NCBI GenBank assembly: GCA_037389465.1
Contig: JAZARR010000127.1
Coordinates: forward strand, 1-64,000
Length of the DNA stretch: 64,000 bases
Reading direction: 5' to 3'
From: Baylisascaris procyonis
Lineage: Eukaryota; Nematoda; Chromadorea; Rhabditida; Ascarididae
Shown: piece by piece, positions 14,202-28,400 of the stretch
How positions within the stretch are numbered: position 1 is the first letter of the stretch
Layout: the number at the start of each line of letters is the position of its first letter
Translations under genes and position numbers: made by a program
Notes under the pieces: generated by a model
Databases searched by the model: none
Told to the model about the DNA's origin: nothing
Seen by the model: the letters and a program-made list of their open reading frames with translations, nothing else

Positions 14202-17200
14202 CGAATGTCTCTTACATAGAACTTATTTGCATTTTTATTTTCATAAGCTAATCAGCATCACATGAGTATAGGAACCAAGGAAATTAGAAAACACGTTCTT
14301 TGTTGAAGTGATGGGCAATGGTTGGTAGGCGCCCCGTAGAAAAACTTTTTTAATAAACTAGGATGTTAAAGGTTATTATGAACGGCATCAAGCATATAGT
14401 TACAAAGAGAATCTTTCACGATCATTTCGGATGCGTTAGTTACAAAAGGAACAGAATTTTATAGTTACGCTGTAACAATTACCACTGAAAGAGAATATAA
14501 AAGAATCTTTCAATCATGGCTATTTCAGAAAAAAACAACGAAGGGGGGAAATTGGGGGGGGGGGGTGGAAATAATGAGTCTTCAGGAAAAGGCGAGCGAT
14601 ATGAGGAAAGAGATAAGCAAATTGGAAGACGAATTTCACAGGTCATCGTTTTTTCTGCTAACCAGCAAGCTAGTGTAGCAATTTAGTGATTTTAGCATCG
14701 CGTTTAGTCCAAGGGGAGAGTTCCATAGAGTTTATTTATCGTCACATATTGTACGTGCTGTTCTACGGTGTTCTCTAGTCAAATCACTTCATGTTTTAGC
14801 AAAGTGACCGGGCAACATACATCTTGAACCAATTATAGAAATAGCGGTTATCCTTATTATTGAAGTAATGATTTGTTGGAATCGTGATCGATGAAGCTAA
14901 AACAAAGGCAGCTTCGTCAAATCACAATTATGAAGGGTGTAGCGTCACCATAGATTTAGCTTCATCTGAAACAACTGCTTCATTAGTACATCATTGTAAT
15001 ATTGAACGTTACAAAGTTCAGGTTCGTGATGCAATCAGTTTTTATATGAATAAGACTTCATAGGTATAATAAACAATATATATATAAATTGGGAATGAGG
15101 ATGCATCAATATATAGGTCAAATAACAGTAAGGCATGCCTATGCAAAGCCCACATGCTGGGAATGTTGCCTTTCTGAGTTTACATACAATTTAACTCTAA
15201 AAGTAATAGTTCCTGCTTAAATGTCGAAAATGTGGGCGTTACCTATTCTTATGAACTGCGTAGAAATGCTGACGCTAAATACACTCGACAACGTCAAATT
15301 ATTTTACAGTTTATACCATTTCTGACGAGTGAATGTTGCGAAATGTTGAACATCCCTGAACAACGAAGTACGGCTAAACGGAAATCAATAAGCACAATGT
15401 TGCAAATGTAAGAATAGAAATATATTGCTGGACTTTCGGTAGCAAAAAATTGACGAACTTATTAAGGGATAACCTATGCAAGAGTTACAAAAAAATTCCT
15501 CGTAAGACATATCCTAAGCAGTAAATTTTTAAGCACTCAACAATAGGCTGATATATATTAATTCTAGAAGACACATTAATACGACTTTTCAGTTGAGTCC
15601 TTCAAATCCTACAGAAATAAGTTAAAGTAAACATTCTGGAGTCTCTAGTAAATTCACAACAATTCATCAGCGAACGAATGCGTATTTTCCTCTGAGGTGC
15701 ATATAAAGGAAAAAGCTATATGCAGTCAAATCCAAGACCACTCAGGGCAAATATTTTCAGAATCATCACTTGTAAAATAAGGGAAATGGCAATTTCTTGG
15801 CAAGCTATCGGTCCTCATGCTCCCGGCTGCCTGCAGAATGGAACTGTTACTTCGTTTGGGCATCTAGGCGCATCTGGAGCATCAGGCTTCATGGCTGGCA
15901 CGAATTTCAAGGCGTTCAGGCTATGACTGGTTTCGTGTGGGAGCATAAAAACATCCACGTCTCCTTTCAATGAAACGCTTCAATGAGACGTTTTTGAAGC
16001 TAACAAATTTCACCGTAAATAAATATGTGCCTAAAACATTCAACGCTTTTTAACTTAAAACACAAATAAAACTTTTAGCGCATTATCACTTAGCATAACA
16101 AAGCAAAAGTGCAAAGATTTTTTGAAAAAAAAAAAATGAACGCTGGAATGAAGTGAATTCCATTCAAATAGTACTAAGTGATGTGGAAAGGACTAGGTAA
16201 GAGAGCATAGCTCTTGATGAATCTTCAACATTCCACACAACTGTAATGATGGAATTGTGACGTGAAATCAACATATCGGCAAGAATAGCGCATTTACAAT
16301 AAAGTGCACAAAAGGGTTCATCAATACGCAAAAAAAGTAGAGATTCTAAAAAAATAATGAAGTAATCGTGACGACGATGAGTTGAGCATTCAAATCATTA
16401 TTTTCTGAGTGGCTCCGAAGAGATTATATTATGTCCTAATTCACTGGTATTTATCGCTAGACTATATTTAGGGCAAAAAAAATTTCCCTGAAGAAACAAA
16501 GTCAACGTTCTGGATCAACTTATGCGCGAGTCGACTATGTTTAATCACCCAGCCGTAGTTTGCTAAGCCATAAATCAGCGGTCTGCAGCAACTATTATCT
16601 TAATCATTGGTGTGCAAATCTTCGACCTGAAGATAAAATATTTAATATCTAGCTTGAAAATGGAGATTAGAGAGTTAAACAAGACTTATATGTAGCATTT
16701 GAAGAGTGATTTGCAAAACTTAACTCTTGTAGCCATTTCCAACCTAAAAGAAACTAAACAACGATCATACGATTTCAGCATACTTATGCAACGAAAAAAA
16801 ACCTGAAAATGAATATGAAGCATTTGCATTTGCATTTAAATTGCAAAGTTCAAAACATTTCTTTGTCCGGATCGCAGACATTCGATATTAGAAGACGAAA
16901 AAGATTTGAATAGTGCTAAACATTAGAATTTATTTGAGAGCGTTGTTTCAGCTTTGATTTATTCTTTCACATATAGAATTTTACGGAGAATGTTGAACAT
17001 TTCCTGCAAAATTGACCGCATAACCGTGCAAGATATAGCGTGATTAGAGCGATAGAAATGGTGACGAGAATAAGCGCACACATTAATCACTGATCAAAGA
17101 TTAATAATACGAAATATTTTCATGCTGAGAAATCGAATGTTTTAGATGCGCATAGCTATAGATGACGCGCATTAAAAAATCTGTCTAAAAGAATTGAGTT

Positions 17201-18466
17201 CTTTCATGAAGGTCTGAAAATTTTCTCGACTGTTCCGTGTACTCCTCCTTCTCACTCCTTCCTCTGTTCTTTTTCTGCTTAGCACAAGGAAGAATTCGTT
17301 TTGTGGCAATCGCATCAGGAAATCCTCCTTATAGAACAGCGATGACATATCTCCACACAAAATCTCATCATAATGGCAACCCAATTTAAAGCTTTTGGCA
17401 AAAGATTCTTTGGCAAACACATATCCATTGTGTTAATTGCATTGGTTATTATCCACGTCAAGATAAGATAACTTTAGCGCCCCACGTATCAACGAGGTGC
17501 TTCGATAGATGCCTAAATGATGTCGAAAAAATGTCTATTGCCTTTTTGAGCGCACAGTTTATTCACAAATGTGGCAGAAATTTTGCCACACCCTCTGATT
17601 GCATACGACACTTCCAACCATCGAAAACACATCGAAAAGGTCGATTACTGGGCGCGCAAGAAACAATTTGAATCAAACGAACCGACAAACCAGAGTTGGG
17701 CTGGAGACAAAATTGGGATGGGAAGCTATCAAGCAGAACGCTATTGATATCACGATAATTTTGTTTGAGACTCGACGACTCCATAGCGTTGGCGGTCTCG
17801 CACATTGTATTTCTGTTAGTAATTAATAAGTCTGGAATAAATTTTTGCTAAGAACCGCAAACACGATCATTTTAAAAATTTTTGCCTAAGGAAGACAACG
17901 TGGCAGTTATGCAGGACATCGTCCCTTCGACGGTTTCTGAAATTTTCGTGGTGAAAAAGTGATTCATAAAAGTACGAGAAAATTACAAAAAAACATGCAA
18001 CCTGAGAGCCTTAGAATTAGGAGATTACTAGTATGGTGGATGTGACAAAAACATAATCTAGTAATGCTTCGAACGATCTGAAAATGGTTGAAAATACGCT
18101 TTATTTGCGCGGACTACTGGAAGTATTACCCTCAAATTCGTAGAAATAAACATTTATTAGCACATGGTGAAAGCGGTTTATCAACTTCGTCGTTGAAAAT
18201 GTTCTCAAACAACCCTATTTAAACAAAATAATCTCGACAATCATATAGAATGTTTGAGAATACAGCATAACTGTGACGTTGACATAAAAACAATATGGCT
18301 ATGAGCAGTTAGATGTCTGAAGTTTAATCAACTAACTATCGGTAGGTCTATATTGAAGAAAGAAACGGGAACAAAAATTTCGATTGCCAAAGGGATACCA
18401 AATTGCCCATCAGATCAATACGCCTCATGCTCGTCACTACTGTCTACTTCACGAAATAACTGACGA
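14202..18466. other. Stretch without a supportable gene; GC-rich patch near 15.8 kb
   Basis: G-run of 12 at 14554-14565. A conspicuous GC-rich island at about 15780-15950 is open on both strands: a 68-codon frame on plus ending at 15926, and on minus a 43-codon ATG frame with PDAPDAPRCPNE. Neither is recognisable; it may be a dispersed-repeat fragment. Minus ORFs at 17172-17420 and 17563-17805 look somewhat protein-like, but I could not join them by splice phase. Confidence 0.45.
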
Positions 18467-18816
18467 ATGCCTGTTAGATGTTTGATGCATCACGAAGCTA
18501 TGATGCGTTATGTAGAATACATAAAGGAACTACCAAATTTGATAAACAGTGCACGCAGACAACGCATAACAAATATTATCAACGTGAGATTGCCTTTTTG
18601 GATGAAGTGCACTGAAATACCAATTCAAAGTTCCTTCCACCATTGGAAGCTCTAAAGTTCGTGAGCTCCGAGCATAGAACGTTTCTAAGAAGCAGAACAT
18701 TCTCGCAGGCATCACAGTGGCACCCTACTATTTTCGACTTCCACAGGGCTCCGAGACTACGTGTCGCCGAGTTTAGGAGTATTTCTGGCCCACTTCTGCA
18801 GCAAATGCAGAGATGA
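18467..18816 (+). CDS. Small two-exon protein, unknown (tentative)
   Basis: Exon 18467-18583 starts ATG and ends at a good donor (AAC|GTGAGA). A 125-bp intron ends in ATTCTCGCAG, and exon 18709-18816 ends in TGA. Both exons are phase 0, giving a 74-residue product with helix YVEYIKELPNLINSARRQR and C-terminal FRSISGPLLQQMQR. No domain is recognised and the true start may be in an earlier exon. The opposite strand carries a 151-codon open frame over the same DNA (19034-18579); I prefer the spliced model because both splice sites and phase agree, but the choice is not certain. Confidence 0.4.
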
Positions 18817-20002
18817 ATAACGATGGCAGGAAGAAAAATCTGCTTAAAAGAAGAAAACGAGGAACACCCATCTATCGGTTGAAAAATTATCGCTGACGCA
18901 CGAGGCAAATTTATTCGTCGCAAATTGCCTCTAAATATGTATAAATGGGTGGCAACAATGAAAACCATCATGCAATGAGTCAAAGTGCCAAGAGATCGAG
19001 CAAAAATTCGTTTCCAACGGAAGCAATTAAACAATACCGAAAAAATAAGTGGTTCGCCTTAGCAACGCTTTTTCCCAGTAAACATTTCCTCTTAATCTAG
19101 TAATACTGCTTTTGATCAGCCGCTTCGTGGAGCAAATTGCATTTTCGAGTTTCTTTAAGGCATTTGATAACCACTCCAGTATGAAGCGAAATTTGCATTT
19201 TGAAAAAAAAATTCAAAAATTGAAAGATTAATGCGAAAATGCCGCAAAATTCAAGGTGTGATGAATTGGCAAAGAAACGTTCATTAACAAGTTAGTGACG
19301 TCGATTACCAAAGTGAACGGAAACAAAAAGCGTCTTTCTGAGGCGATCAACGATTCGCGAATTAAAACTATCAATCGCACACAAGCATAAATCTTTACGC
19401 ATACGCAAACATATATACACCATAACTTCATAAATTGCTAATTTATTTCAAAAGAGCGAAAAAGTGCAATCAGAGAGCCAATTCATTGTAACGTTGCAAG
19501 CGTTGACAGTGTATGTTCTTTTAATTCTATGCACTTTTTGATTAATGAAAGGGCAATTTGCAGTGATTCGATTGCATCGAACAGCAAACGCCGAATCTCG
19601 CCTGCGCAATGACGACCTTGTTCACATAGCAGACTAACCTCAATAGGAAAGAAGTGATCGATGATAAGCAAAAACATACATTGGTTTCTTCTTCATGCGC
19701 TCTCCGCAAACTCTTGCATGAATAGAAAAAAGGAGCGGAAGAAGGGCATTTCGTATTTGTGGTTCAAATAAAATTAGCGAACTGGAGATCCAATTCCAAA
19801 AAAAACCAGCCTGGCACTCTTGATCCTAATATTTCATGTTCCTCAAAACTCATCATGGCTGCATTTTCAACAGTTACTGCATGCCATCTAGATCAGTGAC
19901 GCATGTGTCTCATATTATTTAACGAAGTGGAGATTAGCATTATCTGATATTTGCACCATAGATCTGAACGGAGACTCTTATCGTAAGATATTAGCAGTTC
20001 AG
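18817..20002. other. No secure gene; helical minus-strand frame at 19.5 kb
   Basis: A minus-strand open frame, 19677-19483, reads like an amphipathic helix (IRRLLFDAIESLQIALSLIK) and has an internal acceptor-like TTGCGCAG. It could be a terminal exon, but no upstream partner was found. Confidence 0.3.
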
Positions 20003-20326
20003 TTTACGCCATGAGACATTTCGGCAACGACGGCTTATTTCATTGTCTGCACATATTCGATGCCACAGGGGTCTGCATTCCAGGATATTTAAGTGACGGA
20101 TGTTTGCGCCTTGACATATTCGATAATGAGGACTTGCGATATGAGGTACTATTGTGTAAGGCACTTGCGGAACTCGAAGTTTCGCTACGAAGCATCAACT
20201 TACTGAAACTTTCGTTTGTGAAGTCTGCGCGAAAAGCCTAGTATCCTGAAGTTTTTTTTTTCATAACAGGCACTTGCGCCGCAGAAGATCTACGATATGG
20301 AGACGCAATACGCGAGCAACTGCAAG
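20003..20326 (+). CDS. Two internal exons of an unidentified plus-strand gene (tentative)
   Basis: Exon 20003-20145 follows an acceptor (GCAGTTCAG) and ends TATGAG|GTACTA. Exon 20270-20326 follows a T-tract and CATAACAG and ends TGCAAG|GTTAGA. They join in phase 0. The product has LHIFDATGVCIPGYLSDG and then ALAPQKIYDMETQYASNCK. The second exon has excellent boundaries on both sides but is open in all three frames. For the first, a Ser-rich frame on the opposite strand with its own acceptor is a competing reading. No start, stop or family is recognised. Confidence 0.35.
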
Positions 20327-21812
20327 GTTAGAAAACGCGAGCGATTTTTTTTTTTTGAACTTATTGCATCATCTTGCAAAAAACACGCATTATTCCCAAT
20401 CATACAAGATAGCACTTAACTTGTTTCCATTACAAAAAGCTGAAAATATGAAGCAAACAATAAAAAGAATGGTGTTGCAGTTTTGAAGTCGGCGAACGCA
20501 TCATGCAGTTATTGCAACAGCGTGTGTTCTATAGTACCCCCCCCCCCCCAAATGTTAAAAATGAGTTAAATTTTGGAGGTTTCTATACAAGGCCATCATT
20601 ACAGTGTCTTTTCGTAAGGGAAACGTAAGAAGGACTTCTTCAAGCTTCTCCTTCCATGAAATGATTACAGTAACTGGTCGAACATCTCATATGGTAAAGA
20701 CTTGGCGATCACAGCGCAAGTTTTTCGTCATTAAACCGGTTGGGGCAGTGGGATGGATTTTTCATCAGTGAGAAGGTCAGAAATTGATAAATGAGAGTGT
20801 GATGTGAAATTTCCCGTTCAACAAACATAAAGTGTTACATGACTTTCTTTGAATTTTCGAACGTTGGTTTGCGTAAGATCGAAAGTCCTTCATGAAATTG
20901 CTATAATGCTATCAGCTCCCGTTAATTAAATTTCCTATGGAAAACGCGATATCATTTCGTAGAACGTATTTCATATCAGCTATAGCACCACGGCACTTTT
21001 TTTTATCTCATGGACATGCTTTAATATCTTCGTTTAAAATTTCATGAAAATAAAAAAAAAATAAGTGAATAGATTGGTATATTTTTTTGGTTTTTCAATA
21101 AATGGATAAATTTTCAGTTTTTTTCCTACTTGTCATTTGTTATTGACCTTTTCCTCTCCTATAAGGTAATATAGAATGACGATAACTCTCTAGAATAATA
21201 TTGAGCCGTTCGATGCGTAAAGAAACTTTTAATATGAATGCACAATTGGCAGCGTTTCTCATATTCTCGTATCGCTGTAAGAATTCACTAAAAATATTTC
21301 GGTTAATAAAAGAACGCTGTCGTTTTTACTGAAACACAGTTTATGCATTCGTGAGTACTACATGCAGAAAGCAAAAAAAATGTTGTTCATGGTCATACAA
21401 TGTGCCTTCCACCGATTTTTGACACTTTGCCGGAACTAATTTTTGCGTATAATCCGTGAAAGCCATGTTTAGCCGAGTTTGCGGAAACCAGTTTTTGCTC
21501 GAAATTTGGGGAAGCCCATGTGACTAAAATTTATGAAAAGTGACAGTTTTCCAATTCTCCAGCTGCGGTTACCAAAAATAACCGTACTTATAGCGGAAGC
21601 ACTTGGACAAATCTATTCGGAGTCGACTATAGAAGAATGGAAAAATGGAAAGAGAATCAAGTGGGAATAGAGGCCGACAAGGTAAATCAGAGGAGCATAC
21701 AAGCATATTAAACGACTGCCCAGCATGTGTCGTGAGTTAAACTGAGGTGGAATCGGGCGGATATGAAAGGGATTGACGTACTGACGTATTATTCCCAGCT
21801 TCTAGACAGGTC
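20327..21812. other. Stretch without a supportable gene
   Basis: C-run of 13 at 20537-20549, several A/T tracts, and no motif-bearing frame. The right end is probably the 3' UTR of the minus-strand membrane-protein gene that ends at 21813. Confidence 0.5.
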
Positions 21813-22426
21813 TTAAAACCGAATGAGCCTACAGTTGTCCGTTGAGTGCGCGAGGTGTTCGGCGGCAGCATAGAGTTCAAATGCGGGATCGTCCCAGCGA
21901 CTCAAGCTATCCTATGGTCCCTTCATGTAGTCACCTTGTCGCGTAAATGTGATGAACCGTTGGACATCCTCAAGGAGACCCGGACGACTAGGCGAGTCAA
22001 GGGGAGGTGAATCTTACACCACAAAATTCAGTGAAATTTTCAAATTTTGTGTCGATTAAATTACAGTCACTAATGGTAACATTACCTAACCGAACATGTA
22101 TAGGCACAAATGGTAAATGAAATAAATATTAATGAGCATCACTTATGCGTCATTTAATTACTGGGCTCAAGTTTTTGTAGCCAGACCATACAATGTAAAC
22201 ACAAGACATCTGGAGGATGTCTGTTTCTGCAGAAGGACGAAATTAGAATCGAACATATTTTCTGGAGGAGCAAATGGAATCCGACGTTGGATACGCCAGC
22301 TATATGAGATCTCTCAGTGCCAACGTATGCAAAGAAATATAGGCACACAAGAACGACGAACAATAGAACAAGAGCAATGAGAATATATGACTCGCTTGCT
22401 GACATGGCAATATAGTTTGGCTCCAT
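21813..22426 (-). CDS. Small single-pass membrane protein with an in-frame TAG
   Basis: First exon 22426-22295 (or slightly longer) starts ATG, has 12 polar residues and a clear membrane anchor, SYILIALVLLFVVLVCLYFF. A micro-exon 22226-22208 is possible in phase but weak. The last exon is 22012-21813, after acceptor GGTGTAAG. It reads SPPLDSPSRPGLLEDVQRF and on to QGDYMKGP, then TAG at 21914-21912. The same frame continues for 32 codons with equally protein-like sequence (SRWDDPAFELYAAAEHLAHS) to TAA at 21815-21813. A 23-nt intron removing the TAG is too short to be credible. Options are a nonsense allele or pseudogene, a sequence error, or stop-codon readthrough. The family is unknown; the short N-terminus with an anchor suggests a cytoplasmic C-terminal domain. 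Confidence 0.55.
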
Positions 22427-25400
22427 TTAAAGCACAGTCCATAAGCGTTAATTATCAACAATTTCAAATATCAAAGTATTCGTCATCTCAAATCATCAGT
22501 TACAACTGCACCACTTTAAGCACTATACGAAAAACAGTTGTCCGCCAACATATACTTGAAGATGTTAGGTTGTCGAGTTCATATTTTCACGCAGTAAACA
22601 TCACTGTTTTCGAAGAGTAAAGAAAAACACGATAAATTTTCGCAGGTGGTAATATTATCACACAACGCTACCTGGAGCACCTTTACTATCCTCGAAAAGT
22701 GAACATAATGTGCATCAAACAATACACTCATATACATCCACACATACAAGAGCACAAAACAACGAAAGCGTATACGCGTATGATAACGAACTCTCGTGCT
22801 AGCCGGTACGTTGTTTATCACACTACCATCGAAGAAGCTGCACATATCACCAACTGCGCAGAAAATGACAATCTAATTGACTGTTCCAACGGAGATGAAT
22901 GTAGTTACAACTGATCGATAGTATGGCAAAACGTAACAAGCGTAAGGGGTTTGATCTCGTCTCGATTTGCCCATAGTATAATAACGATACTTACTTCAAA
23001 AGCTTCATTTTCACACTGGCATCCGCGGGAAAGAGAGAGGAAAAGTGAGGGAAAAGTTTGCTGAAGCAATAAGCCATAGATCTACCGCACAGCCATTGTA
23101 ATTGGCCCCTATCTTTATTGGAAACTGCAGTATTCCAGCATCTCAGCCGAAATTGCAAACTATTTTAGGCGCTTTGCATTATGAATATGTTGAGCATTCT
23201 TGAAAGGCATTCACCATTGACTATCCACCCACTTTAGGATGCCGTACTTCTATATATTCACATTTTTTGATTTCTGATATTTCACTATTAGAAACAACCT
23301 AAAAGCCCTCCGCTCGTTTTGCTAGTTGTGAAGTTTGGCGTGGCTCATTCCAGTCAAATATCTTAAAAATGTTTAACTTGGAATCACTAAAGTACTGTAG
23401 ACTCAATTCTCATTTCATTCTTTATCGTAAAATGTGTACAACTTTTTCGATATTTCATTCTCTTGAATATTTCAATTTGCCCCTCTTCGTAATAGAAGTG
23501 AATATCAATTGCAACATGTGTCAAAAGCGATTGCAGCACAAATAATACTCTGCTTAACTTCCCATTTCCTCTTCTATGGGGCTAGAATATGCCTGCTGCC
23601 AATATTGTTAATGCATCTATTCCTTCACCCTCCAAACTATGGCTAAATTCTTTCTTTCATCATATTATTACTGCTCTTATAAACATTTCACTTGGCCTGT
23701 TGCTTTGCACATGTCTTGATTTATTTTTTGCTTTTGTTTTTATTTCCGCTGCCTGTTTTACTATCTACATTTATGTCCGCATTAATAAACGTGTCTTTCA
23801 TTGCGGTGAAGTATTGATTTCATAAACATATTGATCTATGAGTCTTAAAGTTCACATAGATAAAATCATAGCAATTAAAAAAGAATTTGTCAAGTAAGAT
23901 GAAGCATCACACATTTAAATATTACCAAGTCAACAATAGAAAATCATTATCATCAATATACAACGCATATTTTGGAACCCATTTATGCATATAACGTAAA
24001 TAAAACACCATTGAAGAATTTCAAAAAAAAAATTCGCTAAAGTTGTTCTTCAAGAAATTTGCATTGAAATCGTCTTATGTAGTTTTCTTTTTTTTACAAC
24101 TTCAAAATATCGAAAAGCGTATTCGCAAATCGAAACGAGTGAAAGCACTTTTTCAACGATTTTCACACAACAACGAAATATGTTCATATTTACAGCAAGC
24201 TGAGACAAACAGATGAAAAACTATAGCACAAAGAAGAGAGCAACACACATCTATGCATGCATTTGCATTTGCATTTCGGTGATGCTCTAACGGAACCTGT
24301 TTTCATTTTTGCTGCACCGATCGTCGTCTATTGCAGTATAAACACACACCTGCTTTGCTCTCATCCATCTACTTCAATCATGAAGCCGCTAGATTTAATC
24401 TCTATAAAATATGATGCGATCCAATTTTGGAGAAATTTTTGAAGGTCATTCGATTCGCAATGCATTTAAAACGTCTCTAGTGAGATAAGGAATTTTCTAT
24501 CGTTTAGAGAAAAAATGTTTAAACGATAGTCGCTATGCATCAATGCCATTTCCATTTGAACGAATTTCCACTGATATTGGCATACAGCTTTGAGAATCGA
24601 TGGCGCAAGATGATGCACAGAATTTACGGCGACCAAAAGTGATTTCTTTTTTGAAATTAAACACATGAAGTGTTCCTGATGATGCTTGGTGGTTCCCAAG
24701 AAATTCTTTCATAGCTCATTCGTATCAAAATTCAGAAACACGTTATTCCTCAAAGGCAGTTGGAAAAACGCGCCAGGAGATCAAGCGCATATGCATCTGC
24801 GCTTAGCAGTTAATCAGTAAAATGAAACGATTCGCGACGAGCAATAAAAGGTGCCCACTAAACCATGCATGTTTTAAGCTGACGAACTGCTATTATGAAT
24901 GTTCTATTTAACATCAGCTTTCATAAATCTAGTGGCAGTAAGACTGCAAAAAGATTTGTGGAGCAAAATATACATAAATTTTCAGTCATGCTGATATAAC
25001 TGTCAACAGATCTTGGTGGATCAACGTCTAATTTCACATATCGGTCGTCCAATGGTTGTGATTATACACATCAACTTGCAGTTCCGAATTCAGTGGTGCC
25101 AAAGTAAAGGCAGGTAAGCAAACGCACGCATCAGTATATATATTTATATATATGCTAGTAGACTTCATTTATAATGCGCTTGCAAAAGCGCATCATAAAT
25201 TAGAGTAAATATATCAAAGTGCATAAAAAATGAATACAAATATGCAAAACCGAATAAAAAATAGGGTGATCATCGAAGGTTGCGCAAAACCTCAGTTTAA
25301 GGTCGATCATACAGATAACTCAAAAGAAATGTCCCATAACGACCACTTTGTCAAACACACGAAGCGTTGCAAGGTGGCATCTTTCTTCGCATGGCAACTG

Positions 25401-28400
25401 GCACAATGGCATCAGACACAATCAAAGGTGAGTCGTGAAGTGCAACGCGATGTGGCGTTGTTGGATTTTATCGTCGTTTAAAATTCTATTTTTGGGCAAA
25501 AATTTTCGCACAGTCCCCATTGTCATCATAATGACTATACAAAATATGTAATTCTACACATTTTTGTCAAGTACACATTTTAATTTCTTTGCATGTCATC
25601 GCACATAAAATTCTCTAGTGAAAGCAATTTGAGTAACAACTTGAGGTATTATAACACACCATAGATGTTATCAATTTTGCATACATTCGTGCTTATTCTT
25701 TATTAAGCAATTATAGATATCAAAAGTTGCAAGATTCTACAGAAGTGCGTCGATATCTCTGTAAAATATACGATAAGAACTCTGATTAAAACAGTAGGAG
25801 ATGAAGAGTGCAAAAACTGTTTCCATTTGATAAATAAACGCAATCGAAACGAATTTTATAGTTCAAGAAAAAAAAAAGATCTTTGAACATTGAGAAGTGA
25901 TGTTTTATGGTGTCCTCATGACTTTACAATGATAGTGAATGTTTTTAGATATGGCGCTTTTGTACTTGTTTTAAATAATAACACAAGCCCCTTTGCATCA
26001 ATCTGCACAGAGTAACCAGTATTACTTCTAATACAAAATTGTAAAAAAAAGATGTCATGAAAGTGCATCGGTTAGAATAAAGAGAACGATACAGTTTTAT
26101 ATTACATCACATTGTCCATGATGAGACGTATAGCACTCAACTTTAGATTGCTGAACAACGCTGTATTATTCAATGCGATAAATATAAACATTGGCCGCTA
26201 TAATATATAAATGTTTTTTGGCATTCTCTCAAAAGCGAATGTCTAACCTTACAGACCGTCGATAATTAATGCAAGATCATTCATATAGTTAATAAATTCA
26301 CAATTACAACGACAATAACTGAAAAATCATACTATATTTTGAAGACCTTTTGAATGTAATCGATTCAGAGTAGATCTTTAAGAAATACCGTTTCGTTTTG
26401 TGCGCTTTACCGCATAATTCCCGCACCGTCCATAAGGTTTCATGCCTAACTGATGCCTGTTAAATTTTTTTTTTAATACTAAGGACGCAGTCATGCATCA
26501 ATCTATTCGATACTCTAAAAAATGACCAGTAAATAAAAAATAATAATGCTTAGCTCTTAAAAAGATAAGACATCAATGAACTTTTGATGACGATTTCAGG
26601 AAAAATTCATTAACACAATCGTCGGATGACATTGCAAACTGATTTAGAAGTTGATCGATGGCACTCAGATACTTTTAGGGTGGAACAAGTGCAGAATATA
26701 TGAAGCGGATTTCATTTATTTCAAAAATAAACATCAGTTGCAAACGGAAGGAAACTATTAGAACTGATTTTCGAATTGACAGCAGTTGCTTTGCTGTTTA
26801 GTGAGAGCTTTCGCTGGATCATTTGTGACAAAACATTGAAATCGATTTCCCATCGGAAGCATTTTCACAAGTTTAGTGCAATATGCAAAATCACATCAAA
26901 CGATATTTAGGGCTAGGATATTTGTGAACGCATTAGATTAACATTTTATGCGTCAAGAAATCCCAATAAAAAAATTTTTGACTGTTTAAGTTAGTGCAGA
27001 AAAATTGTTTTGATAAAATTCAGCCATCGTAGCCGGTTGTTCTTCGTATAATGATTGCGAGCGAATGTACGGGAGTAAGTTATTGCAGATATTTGATTAC
27101 ATTTCAAACCATTGAAATCGATAAAATTGTTAGAATGCACTTTCAGCGAGTTTCAATCGACTTGAAATTTCAAAATAAATTCGGTTAATAAATGGCAAAG
27201 GGTGACCGAATTGAAAGCGAAGGGAAAAGAATGGACAATTGCTGACATAAAATTTGCTTTCTGCGATTAAGCCATGGAATCATTTCGTGCTATCAATAGC
27301 CAGAAAAAAAAAAACGGGCGACGAAATTTGCAGTGAGCCGACCTGTTGCGCAGATCGTCGTGCAGAACAAAAAAATACTTCGCATCAAATTTTTTTAAAA
27401 TATAGTCTAACACACAGAAAAATTAAAGTAGCCTTAAAAAGTTTGTATAGTGCAATTTGGCCTCCCAACGGTTACGTTTATTCCACGTGCGAAAATTTTA
27501 GCGATATTTTACGCTAAGCAGGGCAAAAAAAAATGCCCACCCGACAAATCTTGGCTCTAGCCATAGTAGAGGTGAAAAATCCCAGCAGAATAGGAAAAGA
27601 CTGATTAGCCATATCCCAGAACCACGGTATGTATGTATCACAGTTGCTGAAAGAATACCAGCAAAGTTTTGAGCGAATTCAATGATCGCGCACTGTTGAA
27701 AAGGGCTGTCAACAAGTACGCCTTTTTTCGTTTTCTAAAAGCTTTTATTTCCAGTAATGACCAGACAACTGAATGCAATCAGGAGAAAGGTTCTTCCACG
27801 CAATGAGAGTAAGACTCAAGTTTCAAATTAGAAGGGGAGAGAAGAGGAAAGCAAAGGGCGAGGATGCATGATGCGCATTCATTGTACCTCATGCTGTTTT
27901 TGAGTGATATAGCGATAGTGGTGAATGATCAATCAAATCGTCGTGCTAGATGAAAAAGGTTTTCTCGAAGCATTGCTTAGAGAAATGTAATAAGCGTAAC
28001 GATGATCTCGATTATTCTCCCCTGATCAAAGAATGCCAATTTGCACATTAGGTAATCATCAACACGATGCGCAAAACAGAGAAATGAAACACTCGTGGAA
28101 GGCAATTGTGGCGCAGAGAAATTTCCGATCATTTCATCTCATGGCAATTGTTCGATACTCGATCGCACCAGAATCAATCATTTAAATTCCTTAAGGCTTT
28201 GCTCTATTGGCTGAATTTTTTATTTGTCTACTTCCTACGACGAATTTTATGAATCACTTTTAGAGAACATATGCAAAAAGTACTATTTTATGCAATAGAG
28301 AACACTATCATCTCTCACTAAAAATTATACATGAGCAAATAGCTAAATTAAAAGGTTGTTTTGATAGAAGAGACATAAGAAGCAAGTGCGCCGAAAGCAA

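Noticed and set aside
23589..23825. Hydrophobic 78-codon ORF resembling a membrane protein
   Set aside because: T-rich low-complexity sequence gives hydrophobic codons by composition; no splice or family support.
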